Shown: positions 46,402 to 56,229, numbered from the stretch's first letter. The stretch is DNA of 64,000 bases from Paenibacillus polymyxa (GCF_001719045.1 NZ_CP015423.1:930001-994000), one strand, 5' to 3'. The notes: generated by a model from the letters alone, not told the origin. Numbers and translations: made by a program.

Positions 46402-47589
46402 TTATGAATTTACCGTGATAGAACCGATGAACTCTGCAAATACATCATTTCCGAATAAAATGCCGCGTTCACTCAAACGATAACCGTCCTCAATGGATTC
46501 GATTAACCCGGCATTGAGCATTTTTCCGAGAGGAGCAGTAAATGTATCCTCCAACGCCTGACCGAATTGAGCTTCAAAGCGGGACTTAGAAACGCCCTCT
46601 AGCATTCTCAAACCGACCATAAGAAAATCCTCCATAGCTTCCGCCGCTGGCACCTCAAAGCTATCCAGACGTGGCAAACCATTACGACTAGCCTCCACAT
46701 AAGGGTTAATACCCTTAATGTTCATATGACGCTCTCTGCCAACATATCCATGTGCCCCTGCGCCGAGACCGTAATAGTCTTCATTTCGCCAATAGGTCAT
46801 GTTGTGCTTGCTCCCCAAACCTGGTTTTGCGAAATTGCTAATCTCATACTGCTCATAACCCGCTTCTTTCATGCGACGCATGAGAAGTAAATACATTTCC
46901 AGTTCATCATCCTCGTGTGGAAGCGGTAGCTGATTTTTCTGATACAGCGTGTGGAAGAGCGTGTTTTCTTCAACCTTCAAGCTGTAGATAGAGTAATGAG
47001 GAAGCTCCAGCTCTAGTGCTCTACTCACGCTTTCATGCAGCATGTCCACCGTTTGATTCGGCAAACCAAACATCAGGTCAATCGACAGGTTGTCCAAGCC
47101 GACCTTACGGGCGTTTTCCAAACTACGATATACGTCATCTGTACTGTGAATACGACCTATGCCTGTGAGTAGCTCATTCTGAAAAGCCTGTACACCAAAG
47201 CTCAGTCGATTGACGCCGCCTTCTTTCATCACAGAGAGTTTTTCAAAATCAGTGGTGCCTGGATTGGCTTCCATGGAAAACTCAATATCTTCCGCCCAAT
47301 GTGGGAAATAGGTTCGGACACTCTTCAGAAAATATTCCATTTCCTTCGGGTTTAGGGTTGTTGGTGTTCCACCCCCGACAAAAATGGTTTTAATCTCTCC
47401 TGGCGGGTGAAGCTTGACTGTATGTTCCATTTCTCGTTCCAGTGCATACAGATATTCCATAACAGGTTGATCTTTGAGCACATAAGAGTTGAAATCACAG
47501 TAAAAGCATTTATTCGTGCAAAAAGGTATATGCAGGTAAACCGCTTGAGGGGCGGATGAATGTTCATGTTTTTGTATGGATGCGGTCAT
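46402..47589 (-). CDS. hemW: Radical SAM haem chaperone HemW
   Basis: HemW, formerly called oxygen-independent coproporphyrinogen oxidase-like, a haem-binding radical-SAM protein. The 395-residue product has YLHIPFCTNKCFYCDF (CxxxCxxC cluster) near residue 20, FVGGGTPTTL, and a C-terminal HemN-type domain. The second SAM-binding cysteine of true HemN after CxxC is replaced by Asp-Phe (CYCDF), as in HemW. The ATG at 47587-47589 has AAGGAGGATC upstream; the frame stays open 27 codons further but without a ribosome site. It follows lepA, but a 405-base gap with a structured repeat and a terminator lies between. Confidence 0.93.
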   Translation of the reverse strand: MTASIQKHEHSSAPQAVYLHIPFCTNKCFYCDFNSYVLKDQPVMEYLYALEREMEHTVKLHPPGEIKTIFVGGGTPTTLNPKEMEYFLKSVRTYFPHWAEDIEFSMEANPGTTDFEKLSVMKEGGVNRLSFGVQAFQNELLTGIGRIHSTDDVYRSLENARKVGLDNLSIDLMFGLPNQTVDMLHESVSRALELELPHYSIYSLKVEENTLFHTLYQKNQLPLPHEDDELEMYLLLMRRMKEAGYEQYEISNFAKPGLGSKHNMTYWRNEDYYGLGAGAHGYVGRERHMNIKGINPYVEASRNGLPRLDSFEVPAAEAMEDFLMVGLRMLEGVSKSRFEAQFGQALEDTFTAPLGKMLNAGLIESIEDGYRLSERGILFGNDVFAEFIGSITVNS

Positions 47590-47640
47590 ACCGATCCTCC
47601 TTGTCAATTCAGGTTGTAGTGATTGAAAAAAATGGCGAAG

Positions 47641-47793
47641 AGGGGCGAGAACGCTCCGTGGATGGATCATTCTTTCGATCGCTGTTACCCCCGGATTTTT
47701 TCTTTGTAAATAAACTTAATAGGGTAAAATCCGGGGATAAAGGCGAACGCTAACGCTTCTTCAGAACGATTCCATCCACTCTGCTGCTGCCCA
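47641..47793. repeat. Dispersed structured repeat, family 1, copy B
   Basis: Inner stem 47685-47699 with 47726-47740 (14 of 15 pairs) between conserved CGATCGCTG and AGGCGAACGCT, inside a perfect nine-pair outer stem (47658-47666 with 47771-47779). The conserved blocks match copy A at 27241-27393, the stems do not. No gene is evident in the gap 47590-47994 besides this element and a terminator. Confidence 0.75.
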
Positions 47794-47837
47794 CCACCAT
47801 CGGTCATTTTTTGTGATGTAGGTGTTGCAGTAAGAGT

Positions 47838-47870
47838 AAAGCATCTTTAGAAATACGCTAAAGATGCTTT
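47838..47870 (-). terminator. Probable terminator of lepA
   Basis: AAAGCATCTTTAG and CTAAAGATGCTTT pair over 13 bases around a seven-base loop. The T tract is short. It lies 125 bases after the lepA stop. Confidence 0.6.
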
Positions 47871-47994
47871 ATACTATTTTTGCAACTGAGATAACAAACA
47901 CTCCATCTCTGGATAGCTTGCTCAAATAAATAACGTCCATTCTCCATGCACGGCAAATGCCCCATGAAAGAATGGACGAATACTTCAAGCAGCT

Positions 47995-49809
47995 TTACTC
48001 ATCTATTTTCAGTACCGCCATAAATGCTTCCTGTGGTACTTCTACGTTACCGACCTGCTTCATACGCTTCTTGCCCTCTTTTTGCTTTTCGAGCAACTTC
48101 CGTTTACGAGAAATATCGCCGCCGTAGCATTTGGCCAAGACGTTTTTACGCATCGCCTTAACGGTTTCACGCGCCACAACCTTTGTTCCCACAGATGCCT
48201 GGATCGGCACCTCGAACATTTGACGCGGGATGAGCTCGCGCAGCTTCTCACAGATAATACGTCCGCGATGATAAGCCCGATCTCTATGCACGATGAACGA
48301 CAGCGCATCGACCTGCTCGCCATTCAACAAAATATCCATTTTCACCAGGTTGGACTGGCGATAGCCTGAAATCTCATAATCAAAGGAAGCATAGCCTTTG
48401 GTACTTGATTTAAGCTGATCGAAGAAATCATATACGATTTCAGACAGCGGAATTTGATACGTAATGGTTACCCGTGTCGTATCCAGGTATTCCATATTTA
48501 CGTATTCCCCACGCTTGGTTTGACAAAGCTCCATCACCGTACCTACGTAATCATTAGGGACGATAATACCTGCTTTAACATAAGGCTCTTCCACATGTTC
48601 AATCCGTCCGATTTCCGGATAATTCGATGGGTTGTCGATCTGGATCGTTTCCCCATTCGTCAACTTTATGCGGTAAATAACGCTTGGTGCTGTTGTAATC
48701 AGCGGAATGTTAAATTCACGTTCAATCCGCTCCTGGATAACGTCCATATGAAGCAGACCAAGGAATCCGCAACGGAAGCCAAAGCCCAACGCGCTTGATG
48801 TTTCCGGCTCAAAACTGAGCGAAGCATCGTTCAACTGTAGCTTTTCAAGCGCCTCACGCAGATCGTTATACTCCGATGTTTCGATTGGATACAGACCGCA
48901 ATAAACCATCGGATTTATTTTGCGATAACCTGGCATCGGTTCTAATGTTGGATTTTTTGCATCTGTCACGGTATCCCCGACACGCGTATCGCCTACATGC
49001 TTAATTCCGGCAACGATAAAGCCAACATCACCGATATTCAGCTCGTCCACGATGTTCATACGCGGCATAAAAGCACCAACTTCAATAACATCAAACGTTT
49101 TGTCAGTCGCCATCATTTTAATTTTCGAACCGGCTCGGATACTACCATCCACGACGCGAACATATACGATAACGCCTTTATAAGGATCATAGTGCGAATC
49201 GAAAATGAGTGCCTTGAGCGGATTATCCGGATTACCTTGCGGAGCAGGTACACTTCTGACCACCTGCTCCAAAATTTCCTTGATACCGATTCCAGCTTTG
49301 GCTGAAGCATGTACGGTCTCGCTTGTATCCAAGCCGATAACATCCTCGATTTCCTGTTTTACCCGCTCAGGATCAGCACTTGGCAAATCAATCTTGTTAA
49401 GCACCGGCAAAATCTCCAGATTGTTATCCAACGCCAAATATACGTTAGCCAACGTCTGTGCCTCGATTCCCTGCGCGGCGTCTACTACCAGCAAAGCACC
49501 TTCACAGGCTGCCAAACTACGGGATACCTCATACGTAAAATCGACGTGTCCCGGTGTATCAATCAAATTCAAAATGTACTCTTCGCCGTCATCGGCCTTA
49601 TAAGTGAGTCTCACTGCCTGGAGCTTGATCGTAATTCCGCGCTCCCGTTCCAACTCCATCTGGTCAAGCACTTGTTCCTGCATTTCACGAGAAGTGAGTG
49701 CACCGGTATATTCTAAAATCCGGTCAGCCAGCGTTGATTTACCATGGTCTATATGTGCAATGATACTAAAGTTCCGAATTTTACGTTGTCTTGCCAAAAT
49801 GTCAGTCAT
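47995..49809 (-). CDS. lepA: Elongation factor 4 (LepA)
   Basis: Ribosome-associated translational GTPase. The 604-residue product has G1 [14 protein letters not shown] near residue 18, G2/G3 ERERGITIK and [11 protein letters not shown]4 [13 protein letters not shown], and the LepA-specific C-terminal domain with [13 protein letters not shown] and [20 protein letters not shown]. Length is typical. It belongs to the gpr-spoIIP-yqxA-lepA string, 71 bases after yqxA. Confidence 0.98.
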   Translation of the reverse strand: MTDILARQRKIRNFSIIAHIDHGKSTLADRILEYTGALTSREMQEQVLDQMELERERGITIKLQAVRLTYKADDGEEYILNLIDTPGHVDFTYEVSRSLAACEGALLVVDAAQGIEAQTLANVYLALDNNLEILPVLNKIDLPSADPERVKQEIEDVIGLDTSETVHASAKAGIGIKEILEQVVRSVPAPQGNPDNPLKALIFDSHYDPYKGVIVYVRVVDGSIRAGSKIKMMATDKTFDVIEVGAFMPRMNIVDELNIGDVGFIVAGIKHVGDTRVGDTVTDAKNPTLEPMPGYRKINPMVYCGLYPIETSEYNDLREALEKLQLNDASLSFEPETSSALGFGFRCGFLGLLHMDVIQERIEREFNIPLITTAPSVIYRIKLTNGETIQIDNPSNYPEIGRIEHVEEPYVKAGIIVPNDYVGTVMELCQTKRGEYVNMEYLDTTRVTITYQIPLSEIVYDFFDQLKSSTKGYASFDYEISGYRQSNLVKMDILLNGEQVDALSFIVHRDRAYHRGRIICEKLRELIPRQMFEVPIQASVGTKVVARETVKAMRKNVLAKCYGGDISRKRKLLEKQKEGKKRMKQVGNVEVPQEAFMAVLKIDE

Positions 49810-49880
49810 GCCTTACCCCCACACAATGCCTAGTGTCAATCAGCTTATTATAGCAGTTGTAAGGGGGGTCAGCAATATTT

Positions 49881-50393
49881 CTATTCTGTTACTCCATCAA
49901 ATACAGATACGACCCATCGAATGCCCTGTCTCGACAGGTTTTGAAGCAACCCAGCTGTTTTGTCTGCCATCGTATCCACCGAGGCTTGCTGTTCCTTGAC
50001 GGCCAGCAGTTCACGCGGTGTCTCCAGGCCCTGAGTATTGACATGCTGCGCAGTCGTCGAATACCACCTGTATGTCCCGTGCTCCGTCTGTTCCTCATTT
50101 TCTTCCCTTCCACTAGCTTCGTTTATACCCACTCCCAGTGTCGGCTCAACCTTAACATTTCCACTTGTGCTATACGTACCGCTATATGCACGAGCGTTAA
50201 CTGCGGGTGTATCCTCAATAACCGTCTGTTCATATCCGACTTTCTGTTGATTTACCGATTGAATCGTATCCCCGTTCCATTCCGGTCCATACACTGAACG
50301 CAGGCCAGATCCTGCCAGTTGCATACCGAGTAGAATGCCTGCCCCCATGAGCAGTACAAATCCAAGTGCTTTCTTACGAAAATGTCCAGACAT
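49881..50393 (-). CDS. yqxA: YqxA-like sporulation-cluster protein (DUF3679)
   Basis: Small membrane-anchored protein of unknown function. The 170-residue product has one N-terminal helix (about residues 9-30, ALGFVLLMGAGILLGMQLAG) and a polar extracytoplasmic tail rich in Thr/Glu/Gln, ending in LLQNLSRQGIRWVVSVFDG. Identification rests on its fixed place between spoIIP and lepA, the N-terminal pattern and the size. It starts 27 bases after the spoIIP stop, with AGGGGGAAGGG before the ATG. Confidence 0.8.
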   Translation of the reverse strand: MSGHFRKKALGFVLLMGAGILLGMQLAGSGLRSVYGPEWNGDTIQSVNQQKVGYEQTVIEDTPAVNARAYSGTYSTSGNVKVEPTLGVGINEASGREENEEQTEHGTYRWYSTTAQHVNTQGLETPRELLAVKEQQASVDTMADKTAGLLQNLSRQGIRWVVSVFDGVTE

Positions 50394-50420
50394 TACCCTT
50401 CCCCCTTACCGCTACCTCAT

Positions 50421-51680
50421 TTAATTGCCGCTGTTGCTCTTTTTTGTATCCGATACGTTAGTGCCCGCTTTCTGAGCTTTCTGATCTTCCCAATACACTT
50501 CACCAATCATGTCTGCCAAAACGTCCGAGGTACGTTTTAACTCCTCCTCGGTGTTGTCAATACCCCCGATTTCGATCAAAATACTGTGGGAAGACAAGCT
50601 TTGATTGTACTCACCGTTATTGCCTTTGCCACCATCTTTCCCCCATACACCACGTGATACGCCGTGATACGATTTTTCCAACTTTTCATGAATACGAGCA
50701 GCAAAAGCTTCATTCTCGCGCCAATTTTTGTTGTCATGCCCGATAATAAAATATACCTTGGCATATGAAAGCCCATTAATGGTTGCTGTTGTTTTTCCGT
50801 GACGTTGTGAATCTCGATGGATATCAAGCAGATAAGTTAAACCTTTATTTCCAGCTAAAGCTTCCTTGACTGTTTCGCGTGAATATTTATAAGAGTAGTT
50901 CCAATTGTAATTTTGAACGGTAGTGGCATAATCCTTGTTTACATGCAATGTGGATATCCCTTGCTTTTCCAGTCTCTTCTTTACAAAGTCCCCTACCCTT
51001 GACACATTAGCTGATTTAGAACCTGAATTAGGATTGGAACTGGTTTTGCTGAGTAGTGGGTTATATGCTTCTCTGGGATGAGAATGGTAGATTAATATAC
51101 GCTTGTCCCCTTTGGCTGTATCACCTGGATGATCCTCACGTACCGGGTCTGTTTCCGGTGTTGTCGGAATATCCGGCGTAGTAGTCGGTGGATTCTCAGA
51201 TGTATCTGAGCCACCAGGGGCATCCGTCGTCCCCTGATCGGGCTGATAATCCGTAGGACCCTCTACCTTGGTGTTCCCCGAACCCTTGCGCAGCAAGACA
51301 GGTGCTCCTGCAGACATACCAGGAATCTCACGAGAAATGAGACTTTTAGGGTCCTGCGGATTAATACCTGTAAGCATCTGAAAAACAAAAGGCGACCATT
51401 GTTCACCCGACAACGAAGATTGTTGCTTCTTTTGTGCCAAGTGAGGTACTTCCATACCTAGCATATCCGCAAAAAAACCACTAGACACCGAACCTGCCAA
51501 TCCTTTCATGGAAGAAACAGGAGAGGTTTGTAGACGATTTTCTGCCAATCCCCCTAGCCCCAAAACGACAAATAAAAGCGCCGAGCCCATGATCAGCAGC
51601 ACAAGCGTATGTCCCATCGCCAAAATTTCGATACCTTTTCTTCTCCATCTTCCGACGTTCCAGGTCTGAATTTTTTTCAT
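50421..51680 (-). CDS. spoIIP: Stage II sporulation protein P
   Basis: Membrane-bound peptidoglycan amidase/endopeptidase that drives engulfment with SpoIID and SpoIIM. The 419-residue product has one N-terminal membrane helix (about residues 15-40), a Pro/Thr-rich linker (DIPTTPETDP region, about 150-190), and a catalytic domain with IYHSHPREAYNPLL, LLDIHRDSQRH and ILIEIGGIDNTEEE, which carry the zinc ligands. The ATG at 51678-51680 has AAGGAGGAC upstream; an open frame 17 codons longer lacks one. It follows gpr across 223 bases. Confidence 0.94.
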   Translation of the reverse strand: MKKIQTWNVGRWRRKGIEILAMGHTLVLLIMGSALLFVVLGLGGLAENRLQTSPVSSMKGLAGSVSSGFFADMLGMEVPHLAQKKQQSSLSGEQWSPFVFQMLTGINPQDPKSLISREIPGMSAGAPVLLRKGSGNTKVEGPTDYQPDQGTTDAPGGSDTSENPPTTTPDIPTTPETDPVREDHPGDTAKGDKRILIYHSHPREAYNPLLSKTSSNPNSGSKSANVSRVGDFVKKRLEKQGISTLHVNKDYATTVQNYNWNYSYKYSRETVKEALAGNKGLTYLLDIHRDSQRHGKTTATINGLSYAKVYFIIGHDNKNWRENEAFAARIHEKLEKSYHGVSRGVWGKDGGKGNNGEYNQSLSSHSILIEIGGIDNTEEELKRTSDVLADMIGEVYWEDQKAQKAGTNVSDTKKSNSGN

Positions 51681-51903
51681 GTGGGCCTTGTCCTCCTTCG
51701 TCCCGTCGAAACCCGCTTTATTTAGGAACATAGGGTTCCTATCTGCTGCGGAAATCTCTTATACTTCAACTCTATGAACGGAGAACAATTGCTAGAACAC
51801 AAAAAATCTCTACCACAGGTATATCACCTCCCTTTTTGAAAGAGATTAGATTCCTGTTAAATAGAGACTTTTGTGTATGAAATACGATTGTACCAACCCT
51901 TGA

Positions 51904-52905
51904 TTAATGCGTATAGGCGGCGACATTGCCAGGATCAACAGCTTCGTGTAGAGCAGCGTTCAATCCAGTAGCAATAATGTTCGCGATATCTTCAATAAAT
52001 TCATCGATCTCTTTAGGAGTCACAATCAGATCATGCCCAAGCGGTTGTAGGACCTCTCTCACAAGCCCAAGTCTCTCAGGTTCTGAAATATCGTCCAACA
52101 TCCCCAGGATTGCTTTTGTAGAAGCCTTTTCTTTGGTAAAATGTGTTTTCATCAGTTCAATTACGTTATTGACAATGGTCGAAGCGTAGCATACCGTTGG
52201 TACGCCGATAGCGATACACGGAACGCCCATAATATCCTTGGTAATACCGCGCCGCTTGTTGCCAATACCTGAACCTGGATGTATCCCGATATCGGCCACC
52301 TGAATGGTCGTGTTGACGCGCTCCAGTGAACGTGACGCCAGAGCGTCAATGGCAATAATCAGTTCTGGCTTTGTGCGATCCACGATGCCTTGAACGATTT
52401 CACTGGACTCGATACCCGTAATACCCAGGACGCCCGGTGCAATTGCGCTCACATCTCGATAGCCCGGGTTGATTTGATCAGGTGTCAGTTCAAAAAATTG
52501 ACGAGTCACCATTAAATTTTCAACGACAAGCGGACCCAGAGAATCGGGAGTGACGTTCCAGTTGCCCAGACCTACCACCAGTACCTTTGCCGTATTAGAG
52601 ATTCCTATTTTTTGTATAAAATGCTCCATTTCTTTTGCAAATGCAATAGCGACACGTTGCTGGAGCCCCGTGTCGCCTTCACGCAGGCCGGGTACTTCTA
52701 GTGTGACGTAATGTCCTTGTACCCGCCCAATACGGTTGGCTCCTTCTTCATTCAGTACATCCAGCCGTGTGATTTTGATTCCGTTATCTTCCTCCACATT
52801 CTCACTTATGCCCGCCAGAGGTACAGGCTGATCCCGTTCGGCCAGTTCTCTTGCCTCTAATGCCAAATCCGTGCGTACCGCATACTTCTGCAAATCCAGA
52901 TCCAT
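51904..52905 (-). CDS. gpr: Germination protease GPR
   Basis: Aspartate-type endopeptidase that degrades small acid-soluble proteins during spore germination, made as a zymogen in the forespore. The 333-residue product begins with the propeptide region MDLDLQKYAVRTDLALEARE, contains VLVVGLGNWNVTPDSLGP, VLGITGIESSEIVQGIVD, LIIAIDALASRS and GIHPGSGIGNKR, all typical. AAGGAGG precedes the ATG and a forespore promoter stands 34 bases upstream of the start. Confidence 0.97.
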   Translation of the reverse strand: MDLDLQKYAVRTDLALEARELAERDQPVPLAGISENVEEDNGIKITRLDVLNEEGANRIGRVQGHYVTLEVPGLREGDTGLQQRVAIAFAKEMEHFIQKIGISNTAKVLVVGLGNWNVTPDSLGPLVVENLMVTRQFFELTPDQINPGYRDVSAIAPGVLGITGIESSEIVQGIVDRTKPELIIAIDALASRSLERVNTTIQVADIGIHPGSGIGNKRRGITKDIMGVPCIAIGVPTVCYASTIVNNVIELMKTHFTKEKASTKAILGMLDDISEPERLGLVREVLQPLGHDLIVTPKEIDEFIEDIANIIATGLNAALHEAVDPGNVAAYTH

Positions 52906-52938
52906 CTTTTAAGCCTCCTTGGATACCATCTTTGACTA

Positions 52939-52968
52939 TAGTGTGCGAGACACCCAACAGGTTTATGC
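52939..52968 (-). promoter_or_regulatory. Sigma-G/sigma-F type promoter of gpr
   Basis: Minus strand GCATA (52964-52968), exactly 18 bases, then CACACTA (52939-52945). This fits the forespore consensus GHATR-N18-CATNHTA with one mismatch and matches the known forespore control of gpr. Confidence 0.7.
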
Positions 52969-53016
52969 ACATCCATTTTCATCCTGTAATTTGCATCGCC
53001 TCAGAATGTTTTCTTA

Positions 53017-53045
53017 TTGCAATTTGAGGTGTGGCATGCTAAAAT
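53017..53045 (+). promoter_or_regulatory. Sigma-A promoter of rpsT
   Basis: TTGCAA (53017-53022), 17-base spacer, TAAAAT (53040-53045), about 58 bases before the rpsT start. Confidence 0.65.
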
Positions 53046-53103
53046 ATTTTAAGTTGTGAAACGTTTGTGTTCATAAGTAATGCCTTTACAGGAGGTGAAT
53101 GTA

Positions 53104-53376
53104 ATGCCAAACATCAAATCCGCTATCAAACGCGTTAAAACTAGCGACAAACGCCGTGCGTTGAACGCTTCCCAAAAATCTGCGCTTCGTACAGCAGTAA
53201 AAGCTGCCGATACAGCGTTGGTAGGTAACGAAGCTGAAACTGCTGCTGCTGCTTTCAAAGTAGCTTCCCAAAAGCTGGACAAGGCTGTAACTAAAGGTCT
53301 GATCCACAAAAATGCAGCTGCTCGCAAGAAATCCCGCTTGGCGAAAAAACTTAACGCTCTTACAGCTCAAGCGTAA
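53104..53376 (+). CDS. rpsT: 30S ribosomal protein bS20
   Basis: Small basic ribosomal protein bS20, 90 residues. [20 protein letters not shown] and the C-terminal [20 protein letters not shown] are diagnostic. The start at 53104 has AGGAGGTGA eight bases upstream and gives the family length; an ATG eight codons earlier lies before the ribosome site. Divergent from gpr, with its own promoter and terminator, as in Bacillus. Confidence 0.98.
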   Translation: MPNIKSAIKRVKTSDKRRALNASQKSALRTAVKAADTALVGNEAETAAAAFKVASQKLDKAVTKGLIHKNAAARKKSRLAKKLNALTAQA

Positions 53377-53402
53377 GCAAGAGCTACTTTCATACGTTAA
53401 TG

Positions 53403-53441
53403 AAAAAAACCTGACCAGCCTTGGCTGATCAGGTTTTTTTA
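53403..53441. terminator. Terminator of rpsT
   Basis: AAAACCTGACCAGCC and GGCTGATCAGGTTTTTTT form a strong hairpin with a T run, 30 bases past the rpsT stop; the A run makes it usable on the minus strand as well. Confidence 0.92.
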
Positions 53442-53461
53442 GTTTATAACTTTTATTAATT

Positions 53462-53501
53462 TATAGAGTCAGCTTTTCACGATACATTAGCTGACTCTAT
53501 A
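53462..53501 (-). terminator. Inverted repeat, probable terminator of holA
   Basis: TATAGAGTCAGCT (53462-53474) and AGCTGACTCTATA (53489-53501) pair perfectly over 13 bases around 14 bases, just after the holA stop. The following sequence on the minus strand is AT-rich but not a clean T run. Confidence 0.6.
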
Positions 53502-53518
53502 ACAGCACATGGGGGGAA

Positions 53519-54550
53519 TTAGATTGAAGCCCCCGCACCCATTTTCATCAAAAATAGTTCCAGTCCCAGTACCTTGTCAACGACACCTGTTTTCATATGA
53601 TAATCCAGCTCGCCCAATTCGTAGAGAAGCTGACGCAGCTGCTCAGGGCGAAACCTCCGCGCTTGGTCTCCTGCAACTTTCACCCCATAAGGATGCAAAC
53701 TAAGCTGACTCGCAATTTGTTGCTGGGAATAGCTTTGGCCTGCCAGCTCTTTGACCTGCAACATAATACGGAACTGGCGCGTGATCAAAGCGGCAATCTT
53801 GATCGGTTCCTCTTTTTGCTTAAGCAACTCATAGAAAATACTGAGTGCCTTATCCAGCCGCAAATTAGCCAGATCCTCAACCATCGCAAATACGTTTTGC
53901 TCTGTGTTACGAGGCACCAGGGATTCTATATCAGCGGATGAGATGGTTCCCTGTGCTCCTGCGTACAAGCAGAGCTTGTCTATCTCAGCAGCCAAGGATT
54001 GCAGCCCAGTACCTGTGAATTGAATGAGGCTTTCAGCAGCTCCTGCAGCCAATTGCACTTCTCTTTCTCCTGCACGCTTATGAATCCAAGCCACAAGATC
54101 ATCTCCACCCATTGGAGCAAAAGCAATAACCGAAGCATCACTTTTCAGTTTTTTGACAATCTTTTTCCGTTCATCCAACTTTTCAGCCTGAACCGTAAAA
54201 ACGATGACGCTATAGTCAGTCGGGTTATCCATATAAGTCAACAGCGTCTCAAGCCGGTGCTCTATCTTACCGCTATCTTTGCCTGCTGCAAATACACTGG
54301 TATCCCGTACAATAATCAGCTTCTTTGGTACCAGAAAAGGCGCTGTTTCCGCCTCCTCCACGACCACCTCAATGGGCGTTTCGGTTAAATCATAAGGAAT
54401 GATGGCGAAGTCACGGTGCTCCTCTTCCACCACTTTCTCTTTAAGCATCTCAACAAACTGCTTCATTTGATATTTTTCACTGCCGTATAGCAAATACACT
54501 GGCGAAATGTCGCCTTTGCGAATAGCCTTAGAGGCTGTTTTTACATCCAT
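53519..54550 (-). CDS. holA: DNA polymerase III subunit delta
   Basis: Clamp-loader delta subunit that opens the sliding clamp. The 343-residue product has the N-terminal SPVYLLYGSEKYQMKQFVE segment typical of delta, an AAA-like domain without a functional P loop, and the C-terminal collar domain with KQKEEPIKIAALITRQFRIM and DYHMKTGVVDKVLGLELFL. The ATG at 54548-54550 has GGGGGAG eight bases upstream; a GTG six codons earlier overlaps that ribosome site. Confidence 0.94.
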   Translation of the reverse strand: MDVKTASKAIRKGDISPVYLLYGSEKYQMKQFVEMLKEKVVEEEHRDFAIIPYDLTETPIEVVVEEAETAPFLVPKKLIIVRDTSVFAAGKDSGKIEHRLETLLTYMDNPTDYSVIVFTVQAEKLDERKKIVKKLKSDASVIAFAPMGGDDLVAWIHKRAGEREVQLAAGAAESLIQFTGTGLQSLAAEIDKLCLYAGAQGTISSADIESLVPRNTEQNVFAMVEDLANLRLDKALSIFYELLKQKEEPIKIAALITRQFRIMLQVKELAGQSYSQQQIASQLSLHPYGVKVAGDQARRFRPEQLRQLLYELGELDYHMKTGVVDKVLGLELFLMKMGAGASI

Positions 54551-54617
54551 TTTCCGTTCTCCCCCCACCCAATGATGGTACCCGACATCCGACCGGAAGG
54601 CAAGTCATGATACAAAC

Positions 54618-54649
54618 GAAGGGACCCTGCCTATAGGCAGGATCCCTTC
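54618..54649. terminator. Hairpin downstream of the anti-sigma gene
   Basis: GAAGGGACCCTGCC (54618-54631) pairs with GGCAGGATCCCTTC (54636-54649), 13 of 14 pairs, four-base loop. Only a weak T tract follows on the minus strand. Confidence 0.6.
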
Positions 54650-54765
54650 ACCACCATCTATATCAACACGGCAGCAGAAAGCTCTAGAAACTTTCGGCCG
54701 TCGGGATACGACGTCGGTTCATATAGTTTATTCTCTGTTTTTAAAAGTGTGTCAACTTACGGAAA

Positions 54766-56229
54766 CTATTTTCCAGTGCTGCGCGGGACGGTGTACGTAT
54801 ATTTACTTGCTGTCCCATCCTGCTCCGTCTCATACATAAAGGTCTGGCTGTCTTCTGACCAGCTTCCTTTGACCCAGGCACCTTTTAAAGTACGGACTTC
54901 CAGGGTTGTTCGGTCTACACCGTTATCGGAAAGCTTATACACTTTCAGCTTTTTGCCCTCAATAGCCACCGCATAGCTACCATCAGGCGAGTTGAGCTGA
55001 TCTGTAGATGCGGATTGGGCACTATAGCTGGAAGCATTATCGTTGTCTGGAGAGACCAGTGAATTAGATACAAAGCCTTCTTTACGAACCGGGTCTTGTG
55101 ACACGGATGATTGCTGATCATTAGAAGCTGCATTGCTGCTATCCGTTCCCAAGGCATTCCCCGAATCCTTAGTGATGCTTTTGGAAGTCGTGTCTTTCGA
55201 CGTTTCGTTTGACGCAATCCGCTCCTGCACCTTCAATTCCTGACTAAGCGACGAAGATGAATCATTCGTACTTGTGCTATCGTTATTACCGTCCTGAGCC
55301 GTACCCGTACCCGCTAGGGGCGCTTTTTCCATTTTCGGTTCTAACTGTTCATCAGATGCAATCGTAGGTTGATCAGATTTTTCCTGACTTAACTGTTTGT
55401 CCTCAGATTTAGGAGCATCTCCAGCAGACGGATTTTCCTTTGTCATCTGACGATCCGTACGTAGCTGTCCCTGCCCTTCCTCCTGACGAGAAGAATGTTC
55501 AGCTGGTGTAGACTTCGTCGAATCTTCCTCCCCAGCTCGCTGATCGTCACGTTTCCCAGCATCCCGTTTGGAAGAGTTCTTTTCATCGTCTGCATTGGTT
55601 GCACCTTGTTTGCTCAGGTCAGGTTCTTTATCCGCAGGTGGCCGAGATGCATCCGTTCCTTGCCCCTGCTCTGACGGCTGCTGTGTAGAATCCGAACCAA
55701 TGGCTGCATCACGGCCTCCACTGCCATTGGATGTATCTGGAAGAATTCCCGTCTGATTCTGCGGATTCGTCACTTCGGGCGTCTGGGTTGTAAGTATGCC
55801 TTCCGCATCCTGCACTGTTTTAGGCTCGAAGTTAAATACTACAATCCCCAGTACAACAGCAGCGGCAGCCACGCCCATAGCAGCGCGCCCAGCCATTCGA
55901 TTCCACCAAGGTGTAGGCTGGGTACGCTGTCTAGGCACTGGTCCAGGCTCTACAGTCACAGGCTGCATTTCCTGAAGCGCACTTCCCTGCTCTTCACGTG
56001 CGCGGTCAATGGCATCAAGCTGAGGCATGATGGAATCCACCAGGCTGAACGCCGGGGAAACCGCAGGCAATTCCTCCAGCTCGCGAGAGAGTGTCTGAAG
56101 AATAAGAAATTTTTCCGCACAGTCCGGGCAAGTCGCAATATGGTTCATTAATTGGGACGTCTCTTCTTCGCCCAGCTCATGATCCACATAACGCTGCATC
56201 CAATCCATCACCTCTTCCCCACACTTCAT
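54766..56229 (-). CDS. Zinc-binding membrane anti-sigma factor with long extracytoplasmic region
   Basis: Anti-sigma factor of the ZAS (RsiW-like) type. The 487-residue product starts with a cytoplasmic zinc-binding anti-sigma domain (residues 1-60, with HIATCPDC, the HxxxCxxC site). One transmembrane helix follows at about 109-131 (GRAAMGVAAAAVVLGIVVF). Then come about 290 residues of Ser/Asp/Gln/Lys low-complexity sequence and a small C-terminal beta domain of about 70 residues (VAIEGKKLKVYKLSDNG onward). Its ATG overlaps the sigma gene by four bases. The disordered stretch is much longer than in RsiW (about 210 residues in total). It probably holds the sigma factor at the membrane until a signal triggers its loss. 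Confidence 0.88.
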   Translation of the reverse strand: MKCGEEVMDWMQRYVDHELGEEETSQLMNHIATCPDCAEKFLILQTLSRELEELPAVSPAFSLVDSIMPQLDAIDRAREEQGSALQEMQPVTVEPGPVPRQRTQPTPWWNRMAGRAAMGVAAAAVVLGIVVFNFEPKTVQDAEGILTTQTPEVTNPQNQTGILPDTSNGSGGRDAAIGSDSTQQPSEQGQGTDASRPPADKEPDLSKQGATNADDEKNSSKRDAGKRDDQRAGEEDSTKSTPAEHSSRQEEGQGQLRTDRQMTKENPSAGDAPKSEDKQLSQEKSDQPTIASDEQLEPKMEKAPLAGTGTAQDGNNDSTSTNDSSSSLSQELKVQERIASNETSKDTTSKSITKDSGNALGTDSSNAASNDQQSSVSQDPVRKEGFVSNSLVSPDNDNASSYSAQSASTDQLNSPDGSYAVAIEGKKLKVYKLSDNGVDRTTLEVRTLKGAWVKGSWSEDSQTFMYETEQDGTASKYTYTVPRSTGK

